This document shows positions 49,743 to 58,811 of a stretch of DNA of 64,000 nt, piece after piece (the stretch's first letter is position 1; each line of letters starts with the position of its first letter). Origin of the DNA: Euzebya rosea (GTDB taxonomy: Bacteria > Actinomycetota > Nitriliruptoria > Euzebyales > Euzebyaceae); NCBI RefSeq assembly GCF_003073135.1, contig NZ_PGDQ01000005.1, forward strand, positions 62,001 to 126,000, read 5' to 3'. The notes beneath the pieces are model-generated. The model was not told the origin of the DNA and did not search any database. It was given only the letters and a program-made list of their open reading frames with translations. The position numbers were made by a program, and so were the translations under genes.

Positions 49743-52415
49743 GTGATCATCACCCGCGCCCTCGTGGCGTTCATCGCCGTGTTCGCCATGACGACGGCCC
49801 TCGTGGCCGTGTCCGTCCTGGCACCGTTCGCCGTGCCGCCCGCCGACGCCGGCACCGGGGCAGGTGAGGAGGTGGCGATCGACCTCGAGGGCACCTGGCG
49901 GTTCGCCACCGGTGACGACGAGGCGTGGGCCGAACCCGACTTCGACGACTCCGCCTGGGAGGAGGTGCAGGTCCCCACCGAGGGCGGCCAGGACGTCTTC
50001 GACGACTACGACGGCTTCGCGTGGTTCCGCCTGGCCTTCGACCTGCCCGACGGCATCGACGGGGTCAACCTCGTCGCCTCGATGGGCTTCATCGACGATG
50101 CCGACATCGCCTACCTCAACGGTGTGGAGATCGGCCGGACCGGTGTGATGCCGCCCGACTCCGACAGCCAGTGGTTCGAGCGTCGGCTGTACCCCGTCCC
50201 CGCCGAGGCCCCCGTCGTCGGTGGCCGCAACGTCCTCGCGGTGCGGATGAACGACTTCACCGGCGGCGGTGGCTGGTACCGCGGACCGGTCGGCCTGTTC
50301 TCCAAGACGTCGCTGCGCGAGGTCGTGTACGGCATCACGGGTTCGCCCGCCGACGCGGCGACGACCGCGGCCGTCACCGAGCTGCTGGCCACCCAGGCCG
50401 ACGCGCTCGCCGACGGTGACCTGGATGCGTTCCTGGCCACCCTGACCGACGGCTACGTGCACGACGGCCGCGACACCGACCGGCGGCAGCGCGAGCTGGC
50501 CGGATGGCTGGCGGAGTCCGACGGCACCCTGTCCCTCACCGACTCCGAGGTCGAGGTCATCACCGCCGACGACGGCCGGCTGCTGGTCGACACCAACCGG
50601 TCGATCACCGGCACCCGCGACGGCGAACCGTTCGCCTTCCAGCCGGTCACCCAGGAGTTCCTCCTCATCGACCCGGCGACGGGGCTGGAGGACGGCAACC
50701 ACTCCCGCTTCTTCCGCGACATCGTCGAACCGGGTGTGGAGGGCACGCGCCGCGAGTACGTGATGTACCTGCCGCCGTCCTACTACGACGCGCCCGACCA
50801 CCGGTTCCCGACCGTGTACCTGCTGCACGGCATCAACGGTGGCTCGCGCGAGTGGGAACCCCGCGACTTCCAGGCCCGCCTGGACGAGCTGTTCACCACC
50901 GGTGGGCTGGCGGAGTCCATCGTGGTCATGCCCGACGGCGAGTCGCTGTGGTACATCGACTCCTCCGTGACCCCATGGCGGTCGATGTTCATCGACGAGT
51001 TGCTGCCGCAGGTCGACGCGGAGTACCGCACCCTGCCCGAGCGGGCGTTCCGGGGACTGTCCGGCGTGTCGATGGGTGGCCACGGGGCCTTCACCGTCGG
51101 CTGGTCCAACCCCGACCTGTTCAGCTCGATCGCCAGCCACATGGGTGCGCTCAGCCTGCCGCCGCTGGTCGGTGACGCCGACGAGATGGCCGCCAACGCC
51201 GACGAGGCCCCGCTGGTCCAGGTCACCGGCCACACGCCGGACTTCCTGTCGAGCTTCGCCTACTTCTTCGACGCCTGCGCCGACGACGACTTCCGCTTCG
51301 CCGAGGCCGTGCAGGCCATGGACGGCCAGCTGACCGCCAAGATGGTCGAGCACACGGCGATCGTCTACCCCGAGGGACGCCACAACGACGACTGCTGGCT
51401 GCCGCGCATCGACGCCTCGTTCGGCCTGCACTCCGACAGCTTCCGGGCCGCCGGCCTGGTCGAGCCGCCCCCGGTGGAGGGGCTCGACGTGCGACGGCTG
51501 GCCGGTGCGGACCGCATCGCCACGTCGGTGGCGCTGTCGGTCGAGGGGTGGGAGGCCGCCGACGCCGCCGTGCTGGCCAGCGCCGCGGACTTCCCCGACG
51601 CCCTGACGGCCGGGCCGCTGGCGATGGCCGTCGACGGACCCCTCCTGCTCAGCGCCCCCGACGCCCTGTCGGCCCCGGTGGCCGACGAGCTGGCGCGGCT
51701 GGACGTGGGAACCGTCTACCTCGCCGGTGGGCAGCAGGCGCTGTCGGCTGCGGTCGAGGTCGAGCTGACCGCCCGCGGGTACGAGGTCGTGCGGCTGGCA
51801 GGGGAGGAGCGGGCCGCCACCGCCCGTGCCATCGCCGAACGGATCGTGGCCCTGCGTGGCGACGCCGAGACCGTCGTCCTCGCCCGCAGCGACGCCTTCG
51901 CCGACGCGCTGGCCGCATCGTCGGTTGCCGCGACCGGTGTGGTCCCGGTGCTGCTGACCGCCCCCGACGCCCTGTCGGAGACGACCGGCGACGCGCTGGC
52001 CGACCTGCTGCCCCCGGGCGCGACGGTCGTCCTCGCCGGTGCCGAGACGGCGCTGTCGCCGGCGGTGGAGGAGGCCGTGACCGACGGCGGGTTCGTGGCC
52101 GACCGCCGAGGTGGCGCCGACCGCTGGGCCACCGCCGCCGCATTGCGTGCAGCCGCGGGCGAACGGGGTGGCGGCGGGCTGGACCCGCTGGTCCTCGCGT
52201 CCGGGACGGCGTTCCCCGACGCGCTGGGGGCCGGGGTGCTGGCCGCACGGCTCGGCGGTGGCCTGCTGCTGGTCGACCCGACCGACCTGGACGCGAGCCC
52301 CGCCAGCGCGGCGGCGCTCGGCGGGGACGCCCCCGACCGGATCCTCGTCGCCGGTGGACCGGCGGCGGTCAGCGATCGGGTGCTGGAGCAGGTCCGGGCT
52401 GCCTACGCCCGCTAG
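49743..52415 (+). CDS. Large surface esterase with beta-sandwich, NTF2-like and three CWB2 domains
   Basis: The 890-residue protein has an N-terminal signal segment (about 5-35), a galactose-binding-like beta-sandwich (about 40-185, DLEGTWRF and AWFRLAFDLP as in glycosidase jelly rolls), a SnoaL/NTF2-like domain (about 195-310), an esterase domain of the EstD/feruloyl-esterase type (about 325-570) with nucleophile S443 in GVSMGG and candidate His547, and three CWB2 repeats starting near 584, 684 and 788. CWB2 repeats attach proteins non-covalently to the cell wall. It probably removes acyl groups from polysaccharides at the surface before uptake by the adjacent importer (inference). GTG 49743 is chosen because the hydrophobic segment follows at once. 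Confidence 0.85.
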   Translation: MIITRALVAFIAVFAMTTALVAVSVLAPFAVPPADAGTGAGEEVAIDLEGTWRFATGDDEAWAEPDFDDSAWEEVQVPTEGGQDVFDDYDGFAWFRLAFDLPDGIDGVNLVASMGFIDDADIAYLNGVEIGRTGVMPPDSDSQWFERRLYPVPAEAPVVGGRNVLAVRMNDFTGGGGWYRGPVGLFSKTSLREVVYGITGSPADAATTAAVTELLATQADALADGDLDAFLATLTDGYVHDGRDTDRRQRELAGWLAESDGTLSLTDSEVEVITADDGRLLVDTNRSITGTRDGEPFAFQPVTQEFLLIDPATGLEDGNHSRFFRDIVEPGVEGTRREYVMYLPPSYYDAPDHRFPTVYLLHGINGGSREWEPRDFQARLDELFTTGGLAESIVVMPDGESLWYIDSSVTPWRSMFIDELLPQVDAEYRTLPERAFRGLSGVSMGGHGAFTVGWSNPDLFSSIASHMGALSLPPLVGDADEMAANADEAPLVQVTGHTPDFLSSFAYFFDACADDDFRFAEAVQAMDGQLTAKMVEHTAIVYPEGRHNDDCWLPRIDASFGLHSDSFRAAGLVEPPPVEGLDVRRLAGADRIATSVALSVEGWEAADAAVLASAADFPDALTAGPLAMAVDGPLLLSAPDALSAPVADELARLDVGTVYLAGGQQALSAAVEVELTARGYEVVRLAGEERAATARAIAERIVALRGDAETVVLARSDAFADALAASSVAATGVVPVLLTAPDALSETTGDALADLLPPGATVVLAGAETALSPAVEEAVTDGGFVADRRGGADRWATAAALRAAAGERGGGGLDPLVLASGTAFPDALGAGVLAARLGGGLLLVDPTDLDASPASAAALGGDAPDRILVAGGPAAVSDRVLEQVRAAYAR

Positions 52416-53746
52416 CCGGTCGGGGCGGACCGGCGGCGGGCGCTGGTGAGGATCGACGCCAGCGCCGCCACCGTGATGGTCAGCGCCAGCAGGCCGGCGA
52501 GGTGGCTCAGGTTGGCGTAGCTGCTGAGCTGGTAGATCACGCCGGCCGACAGGCTGGCCAGCGCGCCCGCCCCGCTCATGAGCAGGTCGGCGGCGCCCTG
52601 CACGCCCACCCGTTCCAGCGGCGGGAACGCAGCGGTCAGCATCGTGCTGCCGGCGACCAGGCCACAGCTCCAGCCGATGCCGATGAGGAACAGGCCGACG
52701 AAGACGCCCATCGAGTCCTCCGCCCGGGTGTGGGAGGCCATCTCGCCCCCGACGAACAGCGCCACGCCGCCGAGGGCCAGCACGGCACGCGGGCCGACGC
52801 GGTCGACCGCCCAGCCGACCACCGGGGCGAACACGTACATGCCGATGATGTGCACGCTGATCACGAACCCGACGACCTGCAGCTCGTGGGCACCCGACCG
52901 CATGTGCAGCGGGGTGGCGGTCATCACGCCGGTCATCACCGCCTGCCCGACGACCATGCCGCCGGCCGCCAGGCGTGCGGTCGGGCTGGCGGCGACCGCC
53001 CGCACCGGCCCGGCAGCCTCGCCGATCCGCTCCTTCAGGGCCACCAGCGCACCGGTCCGCGGCGCCGCCGGGCGCAGCGCCCCCAGCACCTCCAGCGGGT
53101 CCGGGCGCAGCCAGCGATGCACCAGCCCCGCCGCGCCCACGAACACCACCGCCGACAGCAGGTTGGGGCCGGCGAGCGCCGGCAGTCCGGCCGCCTCGGC
53201 GGCCCGACCGACCGCACCCAGCCCCACCGTGGGCCCGAACACCGCGCCGAGGCTGCTGGCCCACACCAGCAGGCCGATCGCCCGTGCCCTGCCGTCGTCG
53301 TCGGCCAGGTCGGCGGCCGCGAACCGGGCGGCGAGTCCTGCCGCCTGCCCGACCCCCACGCCGAGCGAGCCGAGCAGCAGCAGCGGGTACAGGCCGGTGA
53401 TGGCCGCCGCAGCCGCCAGCGCGCTGCCGGCGGCCCCGACCGACCAGCCCCTGACCAGTCCGGCGCGCCGGCCGGTGCGGGCCATCCGCTGCGCCAGCGG
53501 CACCGTGGACAGGGCACCGCCGATGGTCACGCACGACGCGGCCAGGGTGCCGAGCGCCGCCGCACCCGTCAGGTCCTCGCCCAGCAGGGCGGCGGAGGAG
53601 AAGCTGCCGGTCACCCCGATCCCGGCAGGCACCACGGCCAGCACGAGCAGGCGCAGCGTCCGGCGCTGCACGACGGCGTGGTCGGTCCTCCGGTCGTGCA
53701 CGGTCACCAAGCGTGCCGTGGCCAGGAGGACCACTTCGGTGTCCAC
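52412..53746 (-). CDS. MFS transporter
   Basis: The protein of about 444 residues has 12 predicted membrane helices with an MFS loop between helices 2 and 3 (AQRMARTGRRAGLVRGW) and a repeated segment after helix 8 (GWAVDRVGPRAVLALGG). It may export a small molecule; the substrate is unknown. The start is uncertain: GTG at 53746, 53734 and 53707 are in frame before the first helix and none has a clear ribosome binding site. The gene converges with the esterase (4-bp overlap) and diverges from pgsA. Confidence 0.85.
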   Translation of the reverse strand: MDTEVVLLATARLVTVHDRRTDHAVVQRRTLRLLVLAVVPAGIGVTGSFSSAALLGEDLTGAAALGTLAASCVTIGGALSTVPLAQRMARTGRRAGLVRGWSVGAAGSALAAAAAITGLYPLLLLGSLGVGVGQAAGLAARFAAADLADDDGRARAIGLLVWASSLGAVFGPTVGLGAVGRAAEAAGLPALAGPNLLSAVVFVGAAGLVHRWLRPDPLEVLGALRPAAPRTGALVALKERIGEAAGPVRAVAASPTARLAAGGMVVGQAVMTGVMTATPLHMRSGAHELQVVGFVISVHIIGMYVFAPVVGWAVDRVGPRAVLALGGVALFVGGEMASHTRAEDSMGVFVGLFLIGIGWSCGLVAGSTMLTAAFPPLERVGVQGAADLLMSGAGALASLSAGVIYQLSSYANLSHLAGLLALTITVAALASILTSARRRSAPTG

Positions 53747-53789
53747 CCGGCCCGCCGCACGTGCGCGGCGGCCCCGTACCCTTGCAGCC

Positions 53790-54386
53790 ATGGCCGTCAA
53801 CGCCCACTTCCGTTCCATCACCGATCGCGCCGTCGTGCCGATGGGTCGCGGCATGGTGCGCCTCGGCCTGACCGCCAACACGCTGACCACCCTCGGCCTG
53901 CTCGGGGTCGTCGTCGGCATGGGGGTCCTGCTGTCCGGCCGTCCCGTCCTCGGCGGCTGGATCGCCGCACTGTCGACGGCGCTGGATGCCTTCGACGGCA
54001 CGGTCGCCCGCCTCACCAACACCCAGAGCGAGCTCGGCGCGTTCTACGACTCCGTCGCCGACCGCGTGGCCGACGCCACGATCTTCGGCGCGTGCCTGTG
54101 GCTCGCCCGCGACGAACCCCTCACCTTCACCCTGGTGATGGTCGCCCTCGCCGCCGCGTTGATCACCAGCTACGTGCGGGCCAAGGCCGAGTCGCTCGGC
54201 TGGGACGCCACCGTGGGCCTGATCGAGCGGCCCGAGCGCGTCGTCATCATCCTGCTGGCCGTCGGCTACGGCTTCCTCGTCTGGGGCGCCGGCATCCTCG
54301 CCGTCGGCGGGGTCCTCACCATCGTCCAGCGCCTCCACGCCGTCTACGGCCAGGCCACCGCGGTCCCCCAGCCCTCCGACCGGTGA
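53790..54386 (+). CDS. pgsA: CDP-alcohol phosphatidyltransferase (phosphatidylinositol-phosphate synthase)
   Basis: The 198-residue membrane protein has the full catalytic motif D69-G70-x2-A73-R74-x8-G83-x3-D87-x3-D91. Its place before a PIM acyltransferase and pimA matches mycobacterial pgsA1, which makes phosphatidylinositol phosphate from CDP-diacylglycerol and inositol phosphate. TACCCT (53777-53782) is 7 nt before the ATG, with no ribosome binding site, so the message may be leaderless. The gene resumes the conserved order broken after the HIT gene. Confidence 0.9.
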   Translation: MAVNAHFRSITDRAVVPMGRGMVRLGLTANTLTTLGLLGVVVGMGVLLSGRPVLGGWIAALSTALDAFDGTVARLTNTQSELGAFYDSVADRVADATIFGACLWLARDEPLTFTLVMVALAAALITSYVRAKAESLGWDATVGLIERPERVVIILLAVGYGFLVWGAGILAVGGVLTIVQRLHAVYGQATAVPQPSDR

Positions 54387-54448
54387 CCTGCCCATCGGCC
54401 GACCGGGCTGGCGGGGTGGTCCGCGGCTCCGCGTAGGCTTCCGTCGCG

Positions 54449-55522
54449 GTGGCCGACCTCGAGCAACACATGGGCGACCCGACACCCATGGTGCCGGGTC
54501 TTGCGCCTGCGCCCCGCGACGACTTCGGTCCCCGGCCCGACGGCACCCACGCCTACCGCGGCTCGGGACACCGCGGCGCGCCGGTGGACCGCAACCACGG
54601 CGCCGTGGACCGGGTCCCGCCGCCGCGCACCCCCGAGTCGCTCGCCCAGCGCCTGACCGGCTACGCCTGGGACGCCGCGTGGGAGACCGTCCGCGCCCTC
54701 CCCGGCCGTCCCGTGTTCGGCATGGCGGGTGTCGGAGCCGACCTCGCCCGCCGGGTCGCCGACGACACGATGATCCGCCGCAACCTCTCCCGTGTGGTCC
54801 CCGCCGACCAGCTGGACACCGCGGTGGAGGGGGCCTACGCCTCCTACGCCCGCTACTACGCCGAGGCGTTCCGGGCCGACGTCATGGACCCCGCCTGGCT
54901 GGACGACCGCACGACCACGAGCGGCTTCGAGCACCTCGACGGGGTCCTCGAGCAGGGACGTGGCGCGATCATCCTCCTCGCCCACCACGGGTCGTGGGAC
55001 GTGGCCGCGCGCTGGGCGGAGTCCCACGGCTACCACCTGGCGTGCGTGGCCGAGGTGCTGCGCCCCCGCCGGGTCTTCCACAAGTTCGTCACCATGCGCG
55101 AACGGCTCGGGCTGGAGATCGTGCCGCTCCGGCGGGGCGACGACCTGACGGGACGTCTGGCGACGGTGCTGGAGCAGAACCACCTGGCCGGCCTGCTCAG
55201 CGACCGCGACCTGTCGGGCAAGGCCCCGCTGGTCGAGCTGTTCGGCGAACCCGCCCGCATCCCCGCCGGCCCTGCCCTCCTGAACCGCCGGACCGGCGCA
55301 CCCATCGTCCCCATCACGATGCTGCACCGCCCCGGCACCCGCTATCACCTGCAGGTCCTCCCGCCGCTGGAGACCGAGGGTGCCGACCTGCGCGAGGCCG
55401 TCCAGGTCACCGCCCGGGGCATCGAGGACCTCATCCGGCTGGCGCCCGAGCAGTGGCATGCCTTCCAGCCCATCTTCGAGGCCGACCGCCCCACCCCCGC
55501 CGCACGAGAGGGAACGTCGTGA
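54449..55522 (+). CDS. Phosphatidylinositol mannoside acyltransferase
   Basis: The 357-residue protein belongs to the LpxL/HtrB-like acyltransferases. The catalytic HX4D is H179-x4-D184 in LLAHHGSWDVAARW. Between pgsA and pimA this gene acylates the mannose of PIM (Rv2611c/PatA in mycobacteria). The first 60 residues are polar and extra; ATG 54470 or 54488 may be the true start, though TAGGCT (54434-54439) 9 nt before GTG 54449 favours a leaderless start there. Its stop overlaps the pimA start. Confidence 0.88.
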   Translation: MADLEQHMGDPTPMVPGLAPAPRDDFGPRPDGTHAYRGSGHRGAPVDRNHGAVDRVPPPRTPESLAQRLTGYAWDAAWETVRALPGRPVFGMAGVGADLARRVADDTMIRRNLSRVVPADQLDTAVEGAYASYARYYAEAFRADVMDPAWLDDRTTTSGFEHLDGVLEQGRGAIILLAHHGSWDVAARWAESHGYHLACVAEVLRPRRVFHKFVTMRERLGLEIVPLRRGDDLTGRLATVLEQNHLAGLLSDRDLSGKAPLVELFGEPARIPAGPALLNRRTGAPIVPITMLHRPGTRYHLQVLPPLETEGADLREAVQVTARGIEDLIRLAPEQWHAFQPIFEADRPTPAAREGTS

Positions 55523-56658
55523 AGATCGCGTTGGTGTGCCCCTACGACTGGAGCATGCCGGGGGGTGTGAAGGCCCACGTCGGCAACCTGGCGGAGTTCC
55601 TGCTGGACCGCCACGACGTGCGCATCTACGCACCCGCCAGCAAGCGGCTCCGCGGCGAGGGCCTGGACAAGCTCGTCCAGGTCGTCGGCCGGCCGGTTCC
55701 GATCCGCTACAACGACTCCGTCGCACCCGTCGGGCTCAACCCCCGGATCATCTACCGGATGAAGCGCGAGCTGAACGACTGGGGGCCCCACGTCACCCAC
55801 ATCCACGAGCCGCTCGCGCCGTGGGTCTCGATGGCCGCGACCGTGGCCGGGCCGATGCCGAAGATCGGCACGTTCCACGCCTGGTCCACCGGCGACCGGG
55901 TCTACCGGGCGACCGCCCCGTTCATCCGCAAGATCGTCGGCGACCTCAAGGTCCGGGTGGCCGTGTCCCCGTCGGCCCAGAGCTTCGCCTCGCAGGCGCT
56001 GGGCGTCCCGGCCGGCCAGTTCCGCATCCTCCCCAACGGGGTCGACGACACCCGCTTCGCCGAGGCCGAGCCGCTGCACGACCTGGTCGACGAGACTCGT
56101 CCGTTGCTGCTGTTCGTCGGCCGGCTGGAGAAGCGCAAGGGCCTGGAGACGCTGATCAAGGCGTTCCTGCGGCTGCGCGCCCAGGGCCACCACCTGCGGC
56201 TGTGCGTGGTGGGGGAGGGGCCCGAGCGCGAGCGCTGCCAGTCCCTCGTCCCGCCGAGCCTGCGGACCGAGGTGCTGTTCGTCGGGGCGGTCAGCCACAA
56301 CGACCTGCCGCGCTACCACGCCTCTGCCGACGTCTTCGTGTCGCCGGCCATGGGCGGGGAGTCCTTCGGCATCGTCCTGCTCGAGGGCATGGCGGCCGGC
56401 CTGCCGGTCGTTGCCTCCAACATCCCCGGCTACCGCACCGTGATGACCGACGGGGTGCAGGGCCGCATGGTCCCGCCCGGCAACGCGGTGGCGCTGGCCG
56501 ACGCGCTCGAAGCACTGCTGGCCAACGACAAGCTCCGCAAGGCCATGGCCGCGGAGGGCCTGCGCACCAGCGCGGAGTACGCCTGGCCGGTGGTCGGGGC
56601 GGAGGTCGAGGAGATGTATCGAGAGGTCCATCGCGCCCACGTCAGCGACCTCCAGTAG
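55519..56658 (+). CDS. pimA: Phosphatidylinositol alpha-mannosyltransferase PimA
   Basis: The 379-residue GT4 glycosyltransferase begins VKIALVCPYDWSMPGGVKAHV, the PimA signature, and has the donor-site stretch VGRLEKRKGLETLIKAFLRL and the E-x7-E region ESFGIVLLEGMAAG. It adds the first mannose from GDP-mannose to phosphatidylinositol at the inner face of the membrane. GTG 55519 is preceded by GAGAGGG and overlaps the acyltransferase stop. Confidence 0.93.
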   Translation: MKIALVCPYDWSMPGGVKAHVGNLAEFLLDRHDVRIYAPASKRLRGEGLDKLVQVVGRPVPIRYNDSVAPVGLNPRIIYRMKRELNDWGPHVTHIHEPLAPWVSMAATVAGPMPKIGTFHAWSTGDRVYRATAPFIRKIVGDLKVRVAVSPSAQSFASQALGVPAGQFRILPNGVDDTRFAEAEPLHDLVDETRPLLLFVGRLEKRKGLETLIKAFLRLRAQGHHLRLCVVGEGPERERCQSLVPPSLRTEVLFVGAVSHNDLPRYHASADVFVSPAMGGESFGIVLLEGMAAGLPVVASNIPGYRTVMTDGVQGRMVPPGNAVALADALEALLANDKLRKAMAAEGLRTSAEYAWPVVGAEVEEMYREVHRAHVSDLQ

Positions 56659-56678
56659 CGACATAGACTCGCGCATTC

Positions 56679-57785
56679 GTGAACACCGCCCGAACCACCC
56701 TGCTCCTGTTCTGCGTGCTCGCCCTGCTGACCGCTGCTTGCGGTGGCGGCGACGAGCCCGAACCCGTCGTGTCGGCCACCCCCACGGTGACCGCCGTTCC
56801 CGTGCCGGCGTTCACGCCCACCCCGACGCCGACTCCCACCCCCAGCGAGGGCGGCCCCACCTACCCGCTGACCGGTGAGGAGGTCACCGACGAGACCCGG
56901 CTGACGCTGCCGGCGCTCGGGGTGAAGGTCGACAACGCCCCCCAAGCACGTCCCCAGCTGGGCCTGCAGGACGCTGACGTGGTCTTCGAGGAGCTCGTCG
57001 AGGGTGGTGTCACCCGCTTCCTGGCGATCTTCCACTCCACCGACCCGGGCGAGGTCGGTCCCGTCCGGTCCGGCCGCGACGTCGACGCGGACCTGTTCCC
57101 GCCCTTCGACGGGATCCTCGCGATCTCCGGTGCCGCCGCCCCGACCTACAACGTCCTGTTCTCCGCAGGGCTGACGGTGTTCGAGGAGGGGCAGGCCGGC
57201 GGCGCGATCCACCGGGTCGCCGACCGCTCGGCACCCCACAACCTCAACGCCACCGCCACACAGCTGTGGGACGCCGGCGACGAGCAGCCCGCCGCCACCG
57301 AACCGTGGCCCTTCGACGCGACCCCGCCGACCGGCGGCGAGCCGGTCACCACGATCCTCGCGCCGTTCTCCGACGACTACAGCCACTCGTGGGCGTGGCG
57401 CGAGGCCGAGGGCGTGTTCGAGCGCGGCCAGAACGGGACCCGCCACCTGACCGCCGACGGCTCCCAGATCGCGGCCGCCAACATCGTCTACGCCGAGGTC
57501 GAGACCGGCTCCGGCGGCGGCGTCGACGTGTCCGGCTCGGCGACGGTCTCCATCGAGCTGATCGGTGGGGGCGAGGCGACGTTCTACCGGGACGGCCAGC
57601 GGTTCGAGGGCACCTGGCGCAAGACCGCCCGAGACGCCCAGTTCGAGTGGCTCGACGCACGCGGGCAGCCGTTCCCGCTGGCGCCGGGCGCCACCTGGGT
57701 CGAGCTGCAGCCCGCGGGCCTCGGCCAGCAGGTCGACGTCGCCGACGTGTCGGCCGACGCCCCCACCGAGGAGCCCACGGAGTAG
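56679..57785 (+). CDS. DUF3048 lipoprotein
   Basis: The 368-residue protein has lipobox TAAC with C21, a Thr/Pro linker ([10 protein letters not shown]) of about 35 residues and a DUF3048 (YerB-like) domain with [40 protein letters not shown] and [14 protein letters not shown]. YerB-type proteins are surface lipoproteins of unsettled function, possibly wall-associated. TAGACT (56664-56669) lies 9 nt before GTG 56679, so the message may be leaderless and independent of pimA. Confidence 0.86.
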   Translation: MNTARTTLLLFCVLALLTAACGGGDEPEPVVSATPTVTAVPVPAFTPTPTPTPTPSEGGPTYPLTGEEVTDETRLTLPALGVKVDNAPQARPQLGLQDADVVFEELVEGGVTRFLAIFHSTDPGEVGPVRSGRDVDADLFPPFDGILAISGAAAPTYNVLFSAGLTVFEEGQAGGAIHRVADRSAPHNLNATATQLWDAGDEQPAATEPWPFDATPPTGGEPVTTILAPFSDDYSHSWAWREAEGVFERGQNGTRHLTADGSQIAAANIVYAEVETGSGGGVDVSGSATVSIELIGGGEATFYRDGQRFEGTWRKTARDAQFEWLDARGQPFPLAPGATWVELQPAGLGQQVDVADVSADAPTEEPTE

Positions 57786-57788
57786 GAC

Positions 57789-57842
57789 AGTGGAACCAGA
57801 AGTGGCTCGGGAAAGTGGCCTCGATTTCGATGGGTACAGTGG
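57789..57842 (+). promoter_or_regulatory. PdxR-like direct repeats and pdxS promoter
   Basis: AGTGG recurs at 57789, 57801, 57814 and 57838, with spacings of 12, 13 and 24 bp, in the contexts AGAAGTGGCTCG and GAAAGTGGCCTCG. This resembles the AAAGTGG-type site reported for the MocR-like activator PdxR of Corynebacterium (from memory). TACAGT (57835-57840) is a good -10 box 6 nt before the pdxS ATG. Confidence 0.55.
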
Positions 57843-57846
57843 CGCC

Positions 57847-58746
57847 ATGAGCGAGCCCACCACCGAGACGACCGGCACCCGTCGCGTGAAGCGCGGCCTG
57901 GCCGACATGCTGAAGGGCGGCGTCATCATGGACGTCGTCGACGCCGAGCAGGCGAAGATCGCAGAGGAGGCCGGCGCGGTCGCCGTGATGGCCCTCGAGC
58001 GCGTACCGGCCGACATCCGTCGCGACGGCGGCGTGGCCCGCATGTCCGACCCCGACATGATCGACGGCATCATCGACGCCGTGTCCATCCCCGTGATGGC
58101 CAAGGCCCGCATCGGCCACTTCGTCGAGGCGCAGATCCTGCAGTCGCTCGGCGTGGACTACATCGACGAGTCCGAGGTGCTGACCCCGGCCGACGAGGCC
58201 CACCACATCGACAAGCACGAGTTCACCGTGCCGTTCGTGTGCGGCGCCACCAACCTGGGCGAGGCGCTGCGTCGCATCGCCGAGGGTGCGGCCATGATCC
58301 GCTCCAAGGGCGAGGCCGGCACCGGCAACGTCGTCGAGGCCACCCGCCACATGCGGTCCATCACCGGTGAGATCCGCAAGCTGTCCCGCATGGACTCCAC
58401 CGAGCTGTACACGGCCGCCAAGGAGCTCCAGGCGCCCGTCGAGCTCGTCCGCGAGGTCGCCGAGGCCGGCTCCCTGCCCGTCGTGCTGTTCACCGCCGGC
58501 GGCATCGCCACCCCCGCCGACGCCGCGATGATGATGCAGCTCGGCGCCGACGGCGTGTTCGTCGGCTCGGGCATCTTCAAGTCGGGCAACCCCGAGCAGC
58601 GCGCCCGCGCCATCGTGCAGGCCACCACCTACTTCGAGGACGCCGACATGCTGGCCAAGGTCAGCCGCAACCTCGGCGAAGCCATGGTCGGCATCAACCT
58701 CGACGAGCTGTCGGAGGACCAGAAGCTGGCCAAGCGCGGCTGGTAG
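57847..58746 (+). CDS. pdxS: Pyridoxal 5'-phosphate synthase, PdxS subunit
   Basis: The 299-residue TIM barrel makes PLP from ribose 5-phosphate, glyceraldehyde 3-phosphate and ammonia supplied by PdxT. Catalytic lysines are K86 in VMAKARIGH and K154 in [12 protein letters not shown]; the phosphate loop and C-terminal tail are normal. The ATG is 6 nt after a TACAGT box with no ribosome binding site. pdxT lies 4.3 kb further on, separated by four unrelated operon pieces, which is not the usual adjacent pair. Confidence 0.97.
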   Translation: MSEPTTETTGTRRVKRGLADMLKGGVIMDVVDAEQAKIAEEAGAVAVMALERVPADIRRDGGVARMSDPDMIDGIIDAVSIPVMAKARIGHFVEAQILQSLGVDYIDESEVLTPADEAHHIDKHEFTVPFVCGATNLGEALRRIAEGAAMIRSKGEAGTGNVVEATRHMRSITGEIRKLSRMDSTELYTAAKELQAPVELVREVAEAGSLPVVLFTAGGIATPADAAMMMQLGADGVFVGSGIFKSGNPEQRARAIVQATTYFEDADMLAKVSRNLGEAMVGINLDELSEDQKLAKRGW

Positions 58747-58766
58747 CCAACCCCCACGATCTCGCG

Positions 58767-58796
58767 ACGACGGCCGCCCCTCGGGGCGGCCGTCGT
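58767..58796. terminator. Terminator between pdxS and the phospholipase D-like gene
   Basis: ACGACGGCCGCCCC and its complement form a 14-bp perfect stem with a tiny loop, followed by TCGTTCT. It lies between convergent genes, so it may serve both. Confidence 0.85.
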
Positions 58797-58811
58797 TCGT
58801 TCTCGAGTGGA

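Noticed and set aside
49671-54485. A 1604-codon open frame on the minus strand
   Set aside because: It is the antisense shadow of the esterase gene and crosses the MFS and pgsA genes in other frames. The protein sequence is Arg/Gly/His-rich and has no domain.
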